64,000 nucleotides of DNA from the NCBI GenBank assembly GCA_964546815.1, contig CAZJLR010000008.1, positions 88,126 through 152,125 of the forward strand, given 5' to 3'. Origin of the DNA: JAIEPM01 sp964546815 (GTDB taxonomy: Bacteria; Cyanobacteriota; Vampirovibrionia; Obscuribacterales; Obscuribacteraceae). Shown one piece after another: positions 33,972-43,315 of this stretch (its first letter is position 1; the number at the start of each line of letters is the position of its first letter). The notes under the pieces are model-generated. The model worked only from the letters and a program-made list of their open reading frames with translations, searched no databases and was not told the DNA's origin. A program made the translations under genes and the position numbers.

Positions 33972-34514
33972 TCACGAATTTCTCTCAATTTGCGTTGCAG
34001 GCAATCCCGAGGGGATCTCCAAAGCGATGGAGCGATGCAGCAATTGAGTCGGCCGCGATCGTCCCGACTCGATGGACGCTGTGAGTCCAGATAACTTGCT
34101 TAAATCGTCATGGTCCAGTGCTTGTTCTAAGGCAGGAAATAGCGAATTCTCTTCCCAGCGCACATAAGCGATCAGTGAAGCTGCAACACTTGCCATTAAG
34201 CCCAGCCCGGGATCAATAGTCGGTTCCAAGCTGTCTAGTTCATTAATGAGCTTACGAACGCTGTTGTGATGTTGTTGAAACTCTGTGCGCAGTTTCTCGC
34301 ATGCAATTACCGGTGATAAGACACGCTGCTCATCTTCTAAGTAGGACAGGATTACACCGCGACTAGCGGCACGTATTTGCTCGGCTAGTCGCAATCGATC
34401 ATGCTTTGACGCGCGCACTGCCTTTTGTCCATGTTGAGCGCAAAGCAGTCCTATACCGTGATCTCTGGAAAGTGGTTGCAGGCTGGGATGACGTATTGTC
34501 TTTGTGTTGTTCAT
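33972..34514 (-). CDS. Hemerythrin-like protein
   Basis: 180 residues. A four-helix pattern with His/Glu ligands is visible: LSRDHGIGLLCAQHG, ILSYLEDEQRVLSP, FQQHHNSVRKL and LIAYVRWEENSLFP. It is not close to the RIC-type hemerythrins in this window. Such cytosolic domains bind a di-iron centre and react with oxygen or NO. The last 35 residues are not conserved-looking. Confidence 0.75.
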   Translation of the reverse strand: MNNTKTIRHPSLQPLSRDHGIGLLCAQHGQKAVRASKHDRLRLAEQIRAASRGVILSYLEDEQRVLSPVIACEKLRTEFQQHHNSVRKLINELDSLEPTIDPGLGLMASVAASLIAYVRWEENSLFPALEQALDHDDLSKLSGLTASIESGRSRPTQLLHRSIALEIPSGLPATQIERNS

Positions 34515-34597
34515 TGCTAAATTCTCTCCATGCCTGCTATTTACATTCCGCTTGGTTACGACTAAGTAAAGACACGAAAGTTCCAGTTAATGACGAA

Positions 34598-34819
34598 CTA
34601 ATTCGGAAAGTAGTCGATACCAAAGCTTTCGCGCACCGCCTGAATTGTGTTAGCTACGACTTCCCGAGCTTCTGCCGTGCCTTCCTTGAGGCTCCGCATA
34701 ACCTCGCCTGGGTCCTTCGCGAATTCACGACGGTGCGCCCTGATCGGATCAAGTATGGCAAGCAGTACCTCAAGCAATCGGCTTTTCACAACAGTATCGC
34801 CAAGGCCACCACGTCGATA
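34598..34819 (-). pseudogene. C-terminal fragment of tryptophanyl-tRNA synthetase
   Basis: The frame reads GGLGDTVVKSRLLEVLLAILD then PIRAHRREFAKDPGEV to a stop, which is the tail of TrpRS (the GGLGD-x-K and L-x-PIR-RR pattern). All catalytic parts are missing. Upstream it fuses out of frame to the start of an SDR/epimerase gene, so it is a deletion remnant. The exact junction is uncertain by about 10 bp. Confidence 0.7.
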
Positions 34820-34991
34820 GGTCGTCGGTCAGATCACAAAACAGACAGTCAGTGTTAGGCGGCGGAAACGGTGGTTCGGCACTGTCAAAGCCTACAATTA
34901 AATGGTTCTTCGAACCGAAATGGTGGCATAACGAGTGACCAAGGAGTGCACTACTCCCGGTTATTAAATAAACTTCTTCGGTTCCATTCAT
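34820..34991 (-). pseudogene. N-terminal fragment of an NAD-dependent epimerase/dehydratase
   Basis: From ATG 34991 the frame reads VYLITGSSALLGHSLCHHFG, a Rossmann-fold nucleotide-binding start of an SDR-type sugar epimerase, then GFDSAEPPFPP and CDLTDDLS, where the family similarity ends at the junction with the TrpRS fragment. About 57 of the usual 300 residues remain. Confidence 0.6.
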
Positions 34992-35034
34992 GTTCAGTTT
35001 TTCCTCTTTACCGTAAGTTGTTTCATCTCGCTCC

Positions 35035-35574
35035 TTACCTATATGAGGCGTGACCAGCTTCTACATGAGCGAATGAACGTAGCGTATGGGGTTGACGATG
35101 TTTGCCACCCATGATGTGTTCGACAGGGACACCTTCTGCGACCAGCTCATCCGCCACCATTGATCTGTGACACCGCCACCAGACTGCTTCTGAACACATA
35201 ATTACTATGCTGTTCTTGCGGGCTAACTGCAAAAGTTTATCTATGCCCTTTCGGAACGGTTCAGTTTCCATATAGTCCGCATAACCTCGGAATGAAGCGT
35301 TCTGCCACACCGTATTTTGAGAGTTTGCTTTGGCATGGCGCAAGCCGCCGAGATCAGACAAAAGCTTATATTTGATGCCTTTCTTTGGTAACGTTTCAGC
35401 AAGCGTGTCACTGTTGAATTGCGGATTAAACCTTGATTTCGGAATGCTGCGAATATCAACCAGCATTGTGATTCCGTTGGCGTGTAGCAGCTCAACAAGT
35501 TCCTCAAACGAGCGTGTGGAGTGACCAATTGTCATGATTACAGCCTCGCCTTTAATATATTGCTTCTTAGTCAT
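35035..35574 (-). CDS. DUF488 protein
   Basis: 179 residues. The family pattern is clear: MTIGHSTRSFEELVELL, LVDIRSIPKSRFNPQF, and CSEAVWWRCHRSMVADELV near the end with its conserved Cys-His. Its biochemical function is unknown; members are often found near stress and metal genes. The start overlaps the stop of the NnrS-like gene by 8 bp, making it the last gene of the ric-rrf2-nnrS-like operon. Confidence 0.85.
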   Translation of the reverse strand: MTKKQYIKGEAVIMTIGHSTRSFEELVELLHANGITMLVDIRSIPKSRFNPQFNSDTLAETLPKKGIKYKLLSDLGGLRHAKANSQNTVWQNASFRGYADYMETEPFRKGIDKLLQLARKNSIVIMCSEAVWWRCHRSMVADELVAEGVPVEHIMGGKHRQPHTLRSFAHVEAGHASYR

Positions 35575-36898
35575 TTCCGTATCCTTCTTTGGCTGCCTTG
35601 TTGGCTATCGGCGCCAGCAGTGGTGGCTGAAAGAACGTTCCGACCATATTTGTTGTGAACACAACTACGCCTACTAATTCCAGTGTCGCCGAAAATGGCA
35701 ACAACGCCCAGGCCCATGAGGCATAATGCTGATATGCAAGCGTCTCCGATGAGACTCGCATTAGGCAGCCAGTGTTTGTCAGAAGCAGGGCGAGAAACAT
35801 AAGACGCTTGCTATAGAGCTTTTTCCTACCCAAAAATGCTGGTAGCATCCGCGATCCCACAGAAAATACCATGGTCATAAGGTAACCAACTGTAAGAGCG
35901 TGCCGGCCTGCCCCAGCTACACCGGCAGCGCTTGGCTCCATGGCCGCCCAAACAGCAAATAGACTGGCAATCAGCAACCAAGCATATGCGATTCGCATGA
36001 ACAGCGGAAAGGTCTTGTGCACACCTTGAGTTTTGGCCGGACTCTTGATGTGTTCGAAAATTCGCAGGGCACTCACCATAATGATGGTACCAACTAAAAG
36101 AAGAATAGAGCCCGCGAGCGAAGCCTTGGCTAATGCCGCAATGATTCCCATGATGTTGACTGCAAGAGCGGCAAGAATAAATTTCGATCTCAACGGCTTC
36201 AATCCTAAAAAGACAGGCATCCAGCGAGCCGTAAAGCCCCATGCAATCGGCACGGGAAAAGACCAGATCGACAAGATGAGAAACCTGCCGTTAAACTCAG
36301 TCGGAAAAGCTGGCGAAGTTCCGGCAGCAAGGATGAAGCTCTCATATGCGTTAAAAAGCATAGTAAGAATCAGTCCAACCGTTCCGGCTACCACCAATAA
36401 AGCCCATGGTTCTATCCTGCTTTTGAGCTTGTTCTGCATGCGATGTCCCTGAATCGATCGCATAAAGAAGAGCACCACTGCTAGAAGCTCAAGCAACGAT
36501 GATGTAGGAAGTAAAATTCTCCACTGCCACAGATAAACGTCGGTCAGCCAGCGCAATGCCACTCCGACCGTCCAGAGAGCCCAGACCAGCCAACCGTCCC
36601 AGAAGGACCAGGCTGAGACTCGGCGTAGATTTGGAATAGAGTAGAAGCCGATGCCCAATATGAAGCTGCCAATCCATCCGAAGAGCTGCGCGTGGCCGTG
36701 CGCTTGAATCCACGCGGCCGGCACGGAAGTCGCTGATTGAGCGTTACTGATGGCGAACAGATTCCAGACTCCCAGGAAAGTTCCAGGAAGTACCATAAAC
36801 AGAATCCCTGTGACCAGGTACGTCATGAGAAGCTTTATCAGGTGCTGTTCCCGCGCAATGCTTATAGGCACGGCAGGCTTGGTTGGTTCTGTTTCCAT
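35567..36898 (-). CDS. NnrS-like polytopic membrane protein (copy 1)
   Basis: 443 residues from ATG 36898, chosen because copy 3 has a similar short N terminus; the frame is open to a GTG at 36994. About 12 helices. The stretch WIQAHGHAQLFGWIGSFILG and a later GRHALTVGYLMTMVFSVG carry conserved His that could bind haem or metal. It resembles the NnrS and haem-copper oxidase subunit I-like families linked to NO metabolism; exact assignment needs a profile search. Operon: ric, rrf2, this gene, DUF488. Likely role: protection against NO or dinitrosyl iron species. Confidence 0.65.
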   Translation of the reverse strand: METEPTKPAVPISIAREQHLIKLLMTYLVTGILFMVLPGTFLGVWNLFAISNAQSATSVPAAWIQAHGHAQLFGWIGSFILGIGFYSIPNLRRVSAWSFWDGWLVWALWTVGVALRWLTDVYLWQWRILLPTSSLLELLAVVLFFMRSIQGHRMQNKLKSRIEPWALLVVAGTVGLILTMLFNAYESFILAAGTSPAFPTEFNGRFLILSIWSFPVPIAWGFTARWMPVFLGLKPLRSKFILAALAVNIMGIIAALAKASLAGSILLLVGTIIMVSALRIFEHIKSPAKTQGVHKTFPLFMRIAYAWLLIASLFAVWAAMEPSAAGVAGAGRHALTVGYLMTMVFSVGSRMLPAFLGRKKLYSKRLMFLALLLTNTGCLMRVSSETLAYQHYASWAWALLPFSATLELVGVVVFTTNMVGTFFQPPLLAPIANKAAKEGYGND

Positions 36899-37000
36899 TA
36901 TTTGTGTTTTGGCTCGGGCGTCTAGTTTATTGAATCCAGGTACTGTTTTAGTGCCAGTGCATTCACTAATGTAATCTTGTCGCTCCAGTAACACTGTGAA

Positions 37001-37459
37001 TTATTCACACGCATAAGCTGTGCGATCTTCAGGAGAAGGGAACTCGTACAACGGAGTTGACGCTGTTGGACGAGCGAGTATCTCTGCGATTGTTGTATCG
37101 GCAAATGCCTTCTCGATAATCGCAGTTGCATCATCGAGTCTTTTATGGAGCGCGCAAAGGACGGTGCCATGGGCCTTGAGTCCAAGCGGGCAAGTTCGAA
37201 TGCGCTGAATTGGATCAACTGCATCCAACACTTCCAAAATGCTTATTTCTCCTGCCGGCTTTGTCAAAACAAAGCCACCTCCGAGTCCCCTCTGTGAGTG
37301 GACCAGTTGCGCCCTTACCAGGGATTGCAGAATCTTGGAAAGGTACGCGGCTGGTACTTTCGTGGTTATAGCAATTTGCTGGGTTGTGAAAGCGTTGCCT
37401 GAGTTCATGGCAAGATAAACGATCGCTCGTAAAGCATACTCGGCCGTTTGAGATATCAT
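37001..37459 (-). CDS. Rrf2-family transcriptional regulator (copy 1)
   Basis: 152 residues. Winged helix at the N terminus (MISQTAEYALRAIVYLA, AAYLSKILQSLVRAQLV) and the wing QRGLGGGFVL. Cys residues lie in RTCPLGLKAHGTVLCALH, a candidate Fe-S or NO-sensing site, as in NsrR and IscR, but with two Cys instead of three. It follows ric and precedes the NnrS-like gene. A palindrome over the ric promoter start is a plausible operator. Confidence 0.88.
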   Translation of the reverse strand: MISQTAEYALRAIVYLAMNSGNAFTTQQIAITTKVPAAYLSKILQSLVRAQLVHSQRGLGGGFVLTKPAGEISILEVLDAVDPIQRIRTCPLGLKAHGTVLCALHKRLDDATAIIEKAFADTTIAEILARPTASTPLYEFPSPEDRTAYACE

Positions 37460-37495
37460 TTAGTGCACTCCTTATGCTCTGAAAGTCCTATTGCT

Positions 37496-38449
37496 TTATC
37501 CAGCTATTGTTGCGGGTTTGCGAAGTTCAAGAGCGCGCGGAAACAAGATGTTGTTTTCTTTGTGGACATGCTGGTGCATGTCCGATTCAATTTGCGCAAG
37601 TGAAAAAAGCAGAACCTTGAAAGAGCTGCATGCGTCAGCTGGTGGTGCATAGTCGTGCGTTAGCTTGCGCATTGCACAGAGCGCCTCTCCAGCATCGTCA
37701 TGCTCGTGGCTCATAACCTCAATGGGATGTTCGATTCCACCACCGCAGCCAAAAATTTGCGTACTACCGGTAGCTTCCATGCTTGCGATACCTGGGAACA
37801 AGACCATCTCCTCTTTCTGCATGTGCAGCTCTAACTGAGCTTTAAAGCGCGTGAAGATATTCAAGACCTCAACCATTTCAGGGTGATTGTCACCGTGAAC
37901 GCGGGCAACCTTTTCCGCAAGTTGCGCAATGCGCGATAACTCCTGGCGTAAGGGCTGATGGTATGTGGTTAGGATGTGATCTATCAGATCTTTCAGACTG
38001 CTTATCGTCCAGTCTGGACCACTGGATTGCACACCTTCTTGATCGGCGACACGAAGTTTTTCCAAGACTTCCTCAACTTTTACACCTTTCTTCCGGCAGG
38101 CATCTTCCAGGGTGGCTTTACCACCGCAGCAATAATCGATCTCATACTGCTCAAGTACGCAGGCGCGCAATGGGTTCTGTGCTACGAGCTGACCAACCGG
38201 CGTGCCTTTGTTCAAAGCACCTTCCGCATTGTTAACCAGGACATTGCCGGAATTGCCTTTCCCGCGGTGGACCACACATGCCTGTTCGGAAGCAGGCAGG
38301 CTTACGCATGAGCATGGCTGGAACATATCTTTATCTGAGAGACACTCCGGACACTTCCATTCATCGGATAACCCCTCGAATTTCAGCGACTGAGAAGCCT
38401 CGTCGTAGATGTAATTGCACACGGTGCAGATGGTTTTTCCGTTTGACAT
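37496..38449 (-). CDS. ric: Rubredoxin-RIC fusion, iron-sulfur cluster repair di-iron protein (copy 1)
   Basis: 317 residues from ATG 38449, eight bases after GGAGG. Three parts: a rubredoxin-like domain (C8, C11, C33, C36; loop shorter than in copy 2), the ScdA N-terminal domain with its conserved CC (DYCCGGK), and a hemerythrin domain with ligands in ELHMQKEEMVLFP, MSHEHDDAGE and MHQHVHKENNILFP. RIC proteins repair Fe-S clusters after NO or peroxide damage; the fused rubredoxin would supply electrons to the di-iron site. First gene of an operon running to DUF488. Promoter with activator palindrome and a second palindrome at the start site. Confidence 0.9.
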   Translation of the reverse strand: MSNGKTICTVCNYIYDEASQSLKFEGLSDEWKCPECLSDKDMFQPCSCVSLPASEQACVVHRGKGNSGNVLVNNAEGALNKGTPVGQLVAQNPLRACVLEQYEIDYCCGGKATLEDACRKKGVKVEEVLEKLRVADQEGVQSSGPDWTISSLKDLIDHILTTYHQPLRQELSRIAQLAEKVARVHGDNHPEMVEVLNIFTRFKAQLELHMQKEEMVLFPGIASMEATGSTQIFGCGGGIEHPIEVMSHEHDDAGEALCAMRKLTHDYAPPADACSSFKVLLFSLAQIESDMHQHVHKENNILFPRALELRKPATIAG

Positions 38450-38478
38450 ATATACTTCCTCCACAATCTTTGGATATC

Positions 38479-38537
38479 TGGACCTTTATATCCACAATAT
38501 CCCAGATCCCCTCATTTTTGGTCATTCTTAAGGATGA
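38479..38537 (-). promoter_or_regulatory. Promoter of ric copy 1: activator palindrome, -10 box and start-site operator
   Basis: TCATTC-TTAA-GGATGA (38522-38537) lies 30.5 nt from the -10 TATTGT (38499-38494, minus strand). The predicted start near 38487 falls inside a second palindrome, on the minus strand TGGAT-ATAAAG-GTCCA (38494-38479). The same arrangement, with compensating base changes in the arms, precedes ric copy 2. Activation from -42 and repression over +1 are inferred. Confidence 0.65.
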
Positions 38538-38654
38538 TTGTGACGGCGTATCCTGGAGTTGGTTCCTACTTCATCAAGGACTGGCACGTATAAATGTCGA
38601 CAGGTCCTCTTCAGAACGGACCGGTTGCCTACTCCTATTTTCTTGAACTCGCAA

Positions 38655-40904
38655 CTACGTTTGAATAGGCCCGACATTAGGTTCAGCTGAGGCCTTGCGC
38701 AGGTGAAAAATGCCACGCACAACCAGAAATACAAGTGGCAGAACGCCAACTACTACAAACGTCAGATCACCCAGGACGCGAAGCCAAGTAAATACCTGGA
38801 ATAAATGCGAGTGCATAAATTCAGGGCTGCGTGCATACCAAAAGCCATGCTCGTAACTTGCAATCATCTGAATGACGCCGGCTGGAAATATATTCAGCAC
38901 GATCATGAGCAGCAGCCCAGCGTTCAAACCCCAAAATGATATACCTGCAAGCCGATTGCTCCACGCATCTGGTTCCATCAGATACCTGGTACAAAAAAGG
39001 ATTGCGGCTACAGCGAGCATGCCGTAGACCCCCATGAGAGCTGCGTGTCCATGATTCGATGTCAGGTACGTGGCATGTTCGTAATAACTGACGATGGGAG
39101 TATTGATCAAAAATCCAAAAACACCTGCTCCGAAAAAATTCCAAAACCCAACTGCTATCAGGAACATCATTGCCCAGTAATGGGAGAAATTTTTGATCGA
39201 TCCTTCCACCTTGGCCAATTCAATAAATTTCCACGCTTCCATAGTCAGCAGTGTTAACGGAACTACTTCTAAGGCTGATATCATCGAACCAAGCGCCATA
39301 TTGATAGCTGGTTGTGCTGTCCAGTAATAATGGTGACCTATGCCGACGATGCCGCTGCCGAGATAGAGAATGATGTCAACGTAGATGACAGAGAGGGCCG
39401 ATTTTTCGGAAACCATGCCCAGGCTGCAGAAGAAATAAGCAACGATAATCGTTGTGTACAGCTCAAATATGCCTTCCACCCACAAATGAACCACCCACCA
39501 GCGCCAGAAATCCGCAACGGCGAAATTGGTGCCCGGGTGGTACATCATGCCAAAACTGAAGAACAAAGGTATCGCCATGACACCATAAAGCAGCATGTAT
39601 GGCAGGCTCCCATGATCCTTCCCTTTCAACAACGGGCTGATGCTACGAAATACTATGAAGGCCCACAACACCATCCCGATGGTTAGAAGCGCCTGCCAGA
39701 AGCGTCCTAACTCAAGATACTCCCAGCCCTGATGCCCGAACCAGAACCAGAGGTTACCGAGCATGTTCTTGATTCCGAGCCACTCGCCACCGATGCTGCC
39801 GACAGCAACAATCAAGATCGCAACGAATAAGATTTTTACTAGCCAGTGCTGTCCTTTAGGCTCGTGCTTAGAAAGCATTGGTGCCATGAACATTCCGGCT
39901 GCAAGCCAGGCGGTGGCTATCCAGAATATGGAAAGCTGCAAGTGCCAGCTGCGCGTAATGCTGTAAGGAAATATATTGCGAATGTCAAAACCATAAAAAC
40001 CCTGTTCAACGATGTAGTGCGCGGTTACGACACCAAAAATCGTCTGAAATAGAAAGAGTAATACAACCACTAAAAAGTATGGATATAGCGATGTCTGTGA
40101 TCGATACGGCTTGAATGATTTGACGTTGTCAGTCATTCCCGCACCATCAGGCAACCAACCCAAGCCAGGGAATGCGCTTAGTAGAAACTGTGTTAATCCA
40201 ATTCCACCAACGAGCATAATCAGGCTCATTGCACTCCAGAAAAAGATTTGCCAGTTAGGTCCGTTGCCCACTGCTTGATCGGGTGGCCAGTTGTTTGTGT
40301 AAGTGTAGTCTTTGCCCGGGCGATTGGTCGAACAAACCCATGCTCCCCACGCGAAAAAGCGACTGAGTTGTAGGCGTTCAGCCGGATCTTTGATGTAGTC
40401 CACAGGTAGCGGCAGTTGGCGACCGACACCAAATTCGGTATCGTAATAAGGTACAAGCTGACGATAGGCTTCGGACTGATTGTCCGTCCAAGTCAGTGTT
40501 TTATTTAGTGCATCGTATCTATTTTCTTTCAACTCTTTCTGGAGATTGTTGCTCAGGTCTCCTTGCGCTCCGTTCTCTAATTGAGCATACGGTTTTTTGA
40601 ATCGACTCTGGGCCATCCGATCAAGCGATATCATTCCCTCGCGATGCAGATAGTCAGCAGAAAAATCGGGACCGTTGTAAGCGCCGTGACCAAAAAAGGA
40701 ACCTACATCCATCAATCCGTACTTTTGGAAGACGCTCTGTCCCGCCATTATGTCGCTGCCAGAGAACAAAGTCTTGCCAGCGGAGTCTAATACCCTGTCT
40801 GGTACTGGGGGTGCTTGAGTACTGGTTTCATGCCCCATGAAAATTAGCGTTGAGAAACCCGCAATCAAAACAAACAGCACACTCAGCTTCCATTTCCAGG
40901 ACAC
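38655..40904 (-). CDS. norZ: Quinol-dependent nitric oxide reductase
   Basis: 749 residues, the long single-chain qNor form: an N-terminal periplasmic extension (about 30-200, cytochrome c-like but without CxxCH) followed by the 12-helix NorB core. Key sites seen: VVHLWVEGIFELYTT (FeB His and Glu), GIGHHYYW, and LTSNHGHAALMGVYG for haems b/b3. It reduces NO to N2O at the membrane with quinol electrons. Start is GTG 40904. Transcribed separately, behind the ric operon promoter. No norC is needed for this form. Its role is NO detoxification or use of NO as acceptor. Confidence 0.93.
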   Translation of the reverse strand: MSWKWKLSVLFVLIAGFSTLIFMGHETSTQAPPVPDRVLDSAGKTLFSGSDIMAGQSVFQKYGLMDVGSFFGHGAYNGPDFSADYLHREGMISLDRMAQSRFKKPYAQLENGAQGDLSNNLQKELKENRYDALNKTLTWTDNQSEAYRQLVPYYDTEFGVGRQLPLPVDYIKDPAERLQLSRFFAWGAWVCSTNRPGKDYTYTNNWPPDQAVGNGPNWQIFFWSAMSLIMLVGGIGLTQFLLSAFPGLGWLPDGAGMTDNVKSFKPYRSQTSLYPYFLVVVLLFLFQTIFGVVTAHYIVEQGFYGFDIRNIFPYSITRSWHLQLSIFWIATAWLAAGMFMAPMLSKHEPKGQHWLVKILFVAILIVAVGSIGGEWLGIKNMLGNLWFWFGHQGWEYLELGRFWQALLTIGMVLWAFIVFRSISPLLKGKDHGSLPYMLLYGVMAIPLFFSFGMMYHPGTNFAVADFWRWWVVHLWVEGIFELYTTIIVAYFFCSLGMVSEKSALSVIYVDIILYLGSGIVGIGHHYYWTAQPAINMALGSMISALEVVPLTLLTMEAWKFIELAKVEGSIKNFSHYWAMMFLIAVGFWNFFGAGVFGFLINTPIVSYYEHATYLTSNHGHAALMGVYGMLAVAAILFCTRYLMEPDAWSNRLAGISFWGLNAGLLLMIVLNIFPAGVIQMIASYEHGFWYARSPEFMHSHLFQVFTWLRVLGDLTFVVVGVLPLVFLVVRGIFHLRKASAEPNVGPIQT

Positions 40905-41074
40905 GGCACCACCTCGTTGTAACCGGCGTGTTAAACCACGTCCTTAGAATACATGGGAATTAGCTCCGGATCTGTCATTTTCAGAAGTCCACTGCACAAA
41001 AGTTCAGCAGTCCTCTTTATTGGCTGCAAAGAGAGGGTGAGCCTAAACCTAACCTTCATTGAAGTAGTCAACGA

Positions 41075-42307
41075 TCAACGGCTTTCGCCCTCTGAAAATG
41101 ATACTCTGTTACCTTGTTTGCCTTGAACCGAGCAAATCAGCTCGGGTGTGATTTTCTCAACTACGGCAACGTGGTTTTCGCCGGCGCCGGATGAAGCTAG
41201 AAGAACTCGATTGCCTGCCTGGATCAGATCATGTTCAATTGCTTCCAATAGGTTCACTGCGGCGCTGCAGTTGGCAATGTTTCCATATTTTTCAAAGGAC
41301 TCATAGAATTTTTCTTTTGGAAATTCCAAAGCTTCGCGCCAGGCATTTGCTGCCCAATGCACAGGTTGGTGTGTAAGTAGAAAATCTAGATCTTCGCTTC
41401 TTAGCCCAGCTTTGGATAGAGCTTTTGCTGTCACTTCAATCATGTCTCTGGTGGAATTGGCAGCAATCTCCTTTGTTGCTAATGGGTTGTAGAAAGTTAC
41501 GAACTCTTGCTCATAACGAGAAGTTTTAGCACTTTCGTTAATTAGTTGTGGCGCTCTCCTCTGGAGAATGATTGCATTGTGCCTGCTGCCGTGACTTGTG
41601 GAATGAGAGCTTTGAAAACCAAATCCTTCCTCTACTTGGGAGACCACCGCTGCAACTGCTGCGTCACCGGTGTTGACCGAAAAATAGTCGGACTTGTCAG
41701 TTACCATTGAATCAATATAACTTGCCACAATCAAAACCTTTTTCCTGAAGCCTGATCTGACCAGAGCCTCTGCCACTTCCAACATCGTGAGAAATGATGA
41801 GCAACAACTATCTATTTCAAAGGCACCAGCATTCTCCAAACCTAGCTTGTGCTGCACCAGTGATGCGTTTGGAGGAAGGGCTAGATCGGGAACTTGAGAC
41901 GAAGTGATTAGGAGGTCGATTTCATTTTTCTTGATATTGCCGTTAACCAGGGCAATGGAAGCTGCCAGGGTTTCTGCATCGGAAGGGAGCATGGGGTGGG
42001 GGACGATTGAATTAGCCAATGACTCCGGATCGAGTGGAACTCGCCGTCGCTCTTTGCTTCCCTGAAATGGCTCCTTCTGCTTGCTTTGAGGTAGACGATT
42101 TAGCCAGGTATGAAACCACGCTTGTTTTTCCCAACCATCAAAATTGGTTTCAATTCTTCCCGGCAGTTTGTCGTTTTGCTCTATTTCCTCAATGTATTCT
42201 TTTGCCAAAGAGGTATAGTCGAGAAACTGAATCAGTTCTCGTTTTCTGGAAACCGCCTTGGCGGGAATGTATGCACCCAGAGATACAAGTCCTGCTGATA
42301 CACACAT
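41075..42307 (-). CDS. 3-oxoacyl-ACP synthase III-like condensing enzyme
   Basis: 410 residues, longer than FabH (about 320). The catalytic triad is visible: Cys in EIDSCCSSFL, His in LLTHQPVHWAANAW and Asn in YGNIANCSAA. An insertion of about 60 residues near the N terminus explains the length. It condenses an acyl-CoA or acyl-ACP starter with malonyl-ACP or makes an acyl-transfer product. Third of three lipid genes on the minus strand (FabV, PlsC, this one), 27 nt after PlsC. Confidence 0.82.
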   Translation of the reverse strand: MCVSAGLVSLGAYIPAKAVSRKRELIQFLDYTSLAKEYIEEIEQNDKLPGRIETNFDGWEKQAWFHTWLNRLPQSKQKEPFQGSKERRRVPLDPESLANSIVPHPMLPSDAETLAASIALVNGNIKKNEIDLLITSSQVPDLALPPNASLVQHKLGLENAGAFEIDSCCSSFLTMLEVAEALVRSGFRKKVLIVASYIDSMVTDKSDYFSVNTGDAAVAAVVSQVEEGFGFQSSHSTSHGSRHNAIILQRRAPQLINESAKTSRYEQEFVTFYNPLATKEIAANSTRDMIEVTAKALSKAGLRSEDLDFLLTHQPVHWAANAWREALEFPKEKFYESFEKYGNIANCSAAVNLLEAIEHDLIQAGNRVLLASSGAGENHVAVVEKITPELICSVQGKQGNRVSFSEGESR

Positions 42308-42334
42308 GATTAATACCTTCGCTTGTCGTTGTCC

Positions 42335-43084
42335 TTAGATAGTGATTGCTAGTCTTTCTCTAGAAAGTACAGTTAAGGTACTTTCCATGAGTTCATGCAC
42401 GTAATCTCTCATTAGGGCTGAGCTGCCCTGAAACTGAGAAGGATCCACCGGAGCAAGAACTTTTATAGTCATTTTTGCTGAATAATTGAATTTGAATGAG
42501 TGTTTTGCGATCACATCCCTTGTTCCGCTGATGACAACGGGAATAACCGGCACGTTGCAATCAAGAGACAGACGGAAGGAGCCATCACGAAAGTTGCCCA
42601 TTTTTCCGTCCTCAGATCGGGTTCCCTCAGGAAACATCATTATCGATACGCCTTGTTTTAGCCATTTCCTGCAGCCCGAAATCATGGCTTTGATGCTTCT
42701 TAAGTCACCGCGCTTGAGAGCAACGTATTCATTCAGCCGCATGTTCCAACCGAAAAATGGAATCTGCAGAAGTGATTCTTTTGACACCCATTTGAAATTG
42801 TGACGCAAGCCTGAAAGAACGAATATGTCTGCGAGTGACTGGTGGTTAGCCACAATCACATAACTTTTGCCTGGCTCAAGGAAATGAGCACCTTCAATAC
42901 TGCAATTCCAAAAAGGATTGAGTTTGACGAAATGATATCCCCAGAGGCTTGTCAGAAAATGGAAGAGTTTTTTTTGTCTGTCGAAGACAATGGCAAAGGG
43001 CGTCATGATTACCAGGGCAAGAAAAAGTAGAGCTGCAGTGGCAAAAAAATAGAAGTAATACGCGACTGAAAACAAAAGTGACAT
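42335..43084 (-). CDS. plsC: 1-acylglycerol-3-phosphate acyltransferase (PlsC family)
   Basis: 249 residues from ATG 43084, seven bases after AGGGA. Two membrane segments at the N terminus. Acyltransferase motifs: VANHQSLADIFVL (block I, NHxxxxD), FPEGTRSEDGKMG (block III) and a valine-rich block IV (VPVVIS-like VIPVVISG). It acylates lysophosphatidic acid to phosphatidic acid at the membrane. Probably co-transcribed with the KAS III-like gene; a palindrome lies about 110 bp upstream. Confidence 0.88.
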   Translation of the reverse strand: MSLLFSVAYYFYFFATAALLFLALVIMTPFAIVFDRQKKLFHFLTSLWGYHFVKLNPFWNCSIEGAHFLEPGKSYVIVANHQSLADIFVLSGLRHNFKWVSKESLLQIPFFGWNMRLNEYVALKRGDLRSIKAMISGCRKWLKQGVSIMMFPEGTRSEDGKMGNFRDGSFRLSLDCNVPVIPVVISGTRDVIAKHSFKFNYSAKMTIKVLAPVDPSQFQGSSALMRDYVHELMESTLTVLSRERLAITI

Positions 43085-43187
43085 ATAGATTCCCTGGAAC
43101 ACCTGTTATATAAGCTGGATCCTAGCACTATCCGGAAAGTGCTAGAATAGGCACCTAAATGTAACCACCGTTTGACTGGTACTAAGC

Positions 43188-43203
43188 TCATCCAAAGGGA
43201 GGA
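43188..43203. promoter_or_regulatory. Regulatory palindrome upstream of plsC
   Basis: TCATCC-AAAG-GGAGGA, one perfect half. On the minus strand TACATT (43163-43158) is 32.5 nt from the centre and could be the -10 of the plsC/KAS III transcript. Confidence 0.4.
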
Positions 43204-43315
43204 TTTGACTGAAGTTATGCCTTTGTGTGCCGCATGGTCTTTGTGACTAAAGCCATTGTTCAACGAAAGAGAAATTCGTTTCTTTCTGAACGTATGATGA
43301 TCTGTTTTGAAGTAA

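Noticed and set aside
40905..41074. Palindrome in front of norZ
   Set aside because: GTATTC-TAAG-GACGTG on the minus strand is weak and would put the transcript start inside the coding region.
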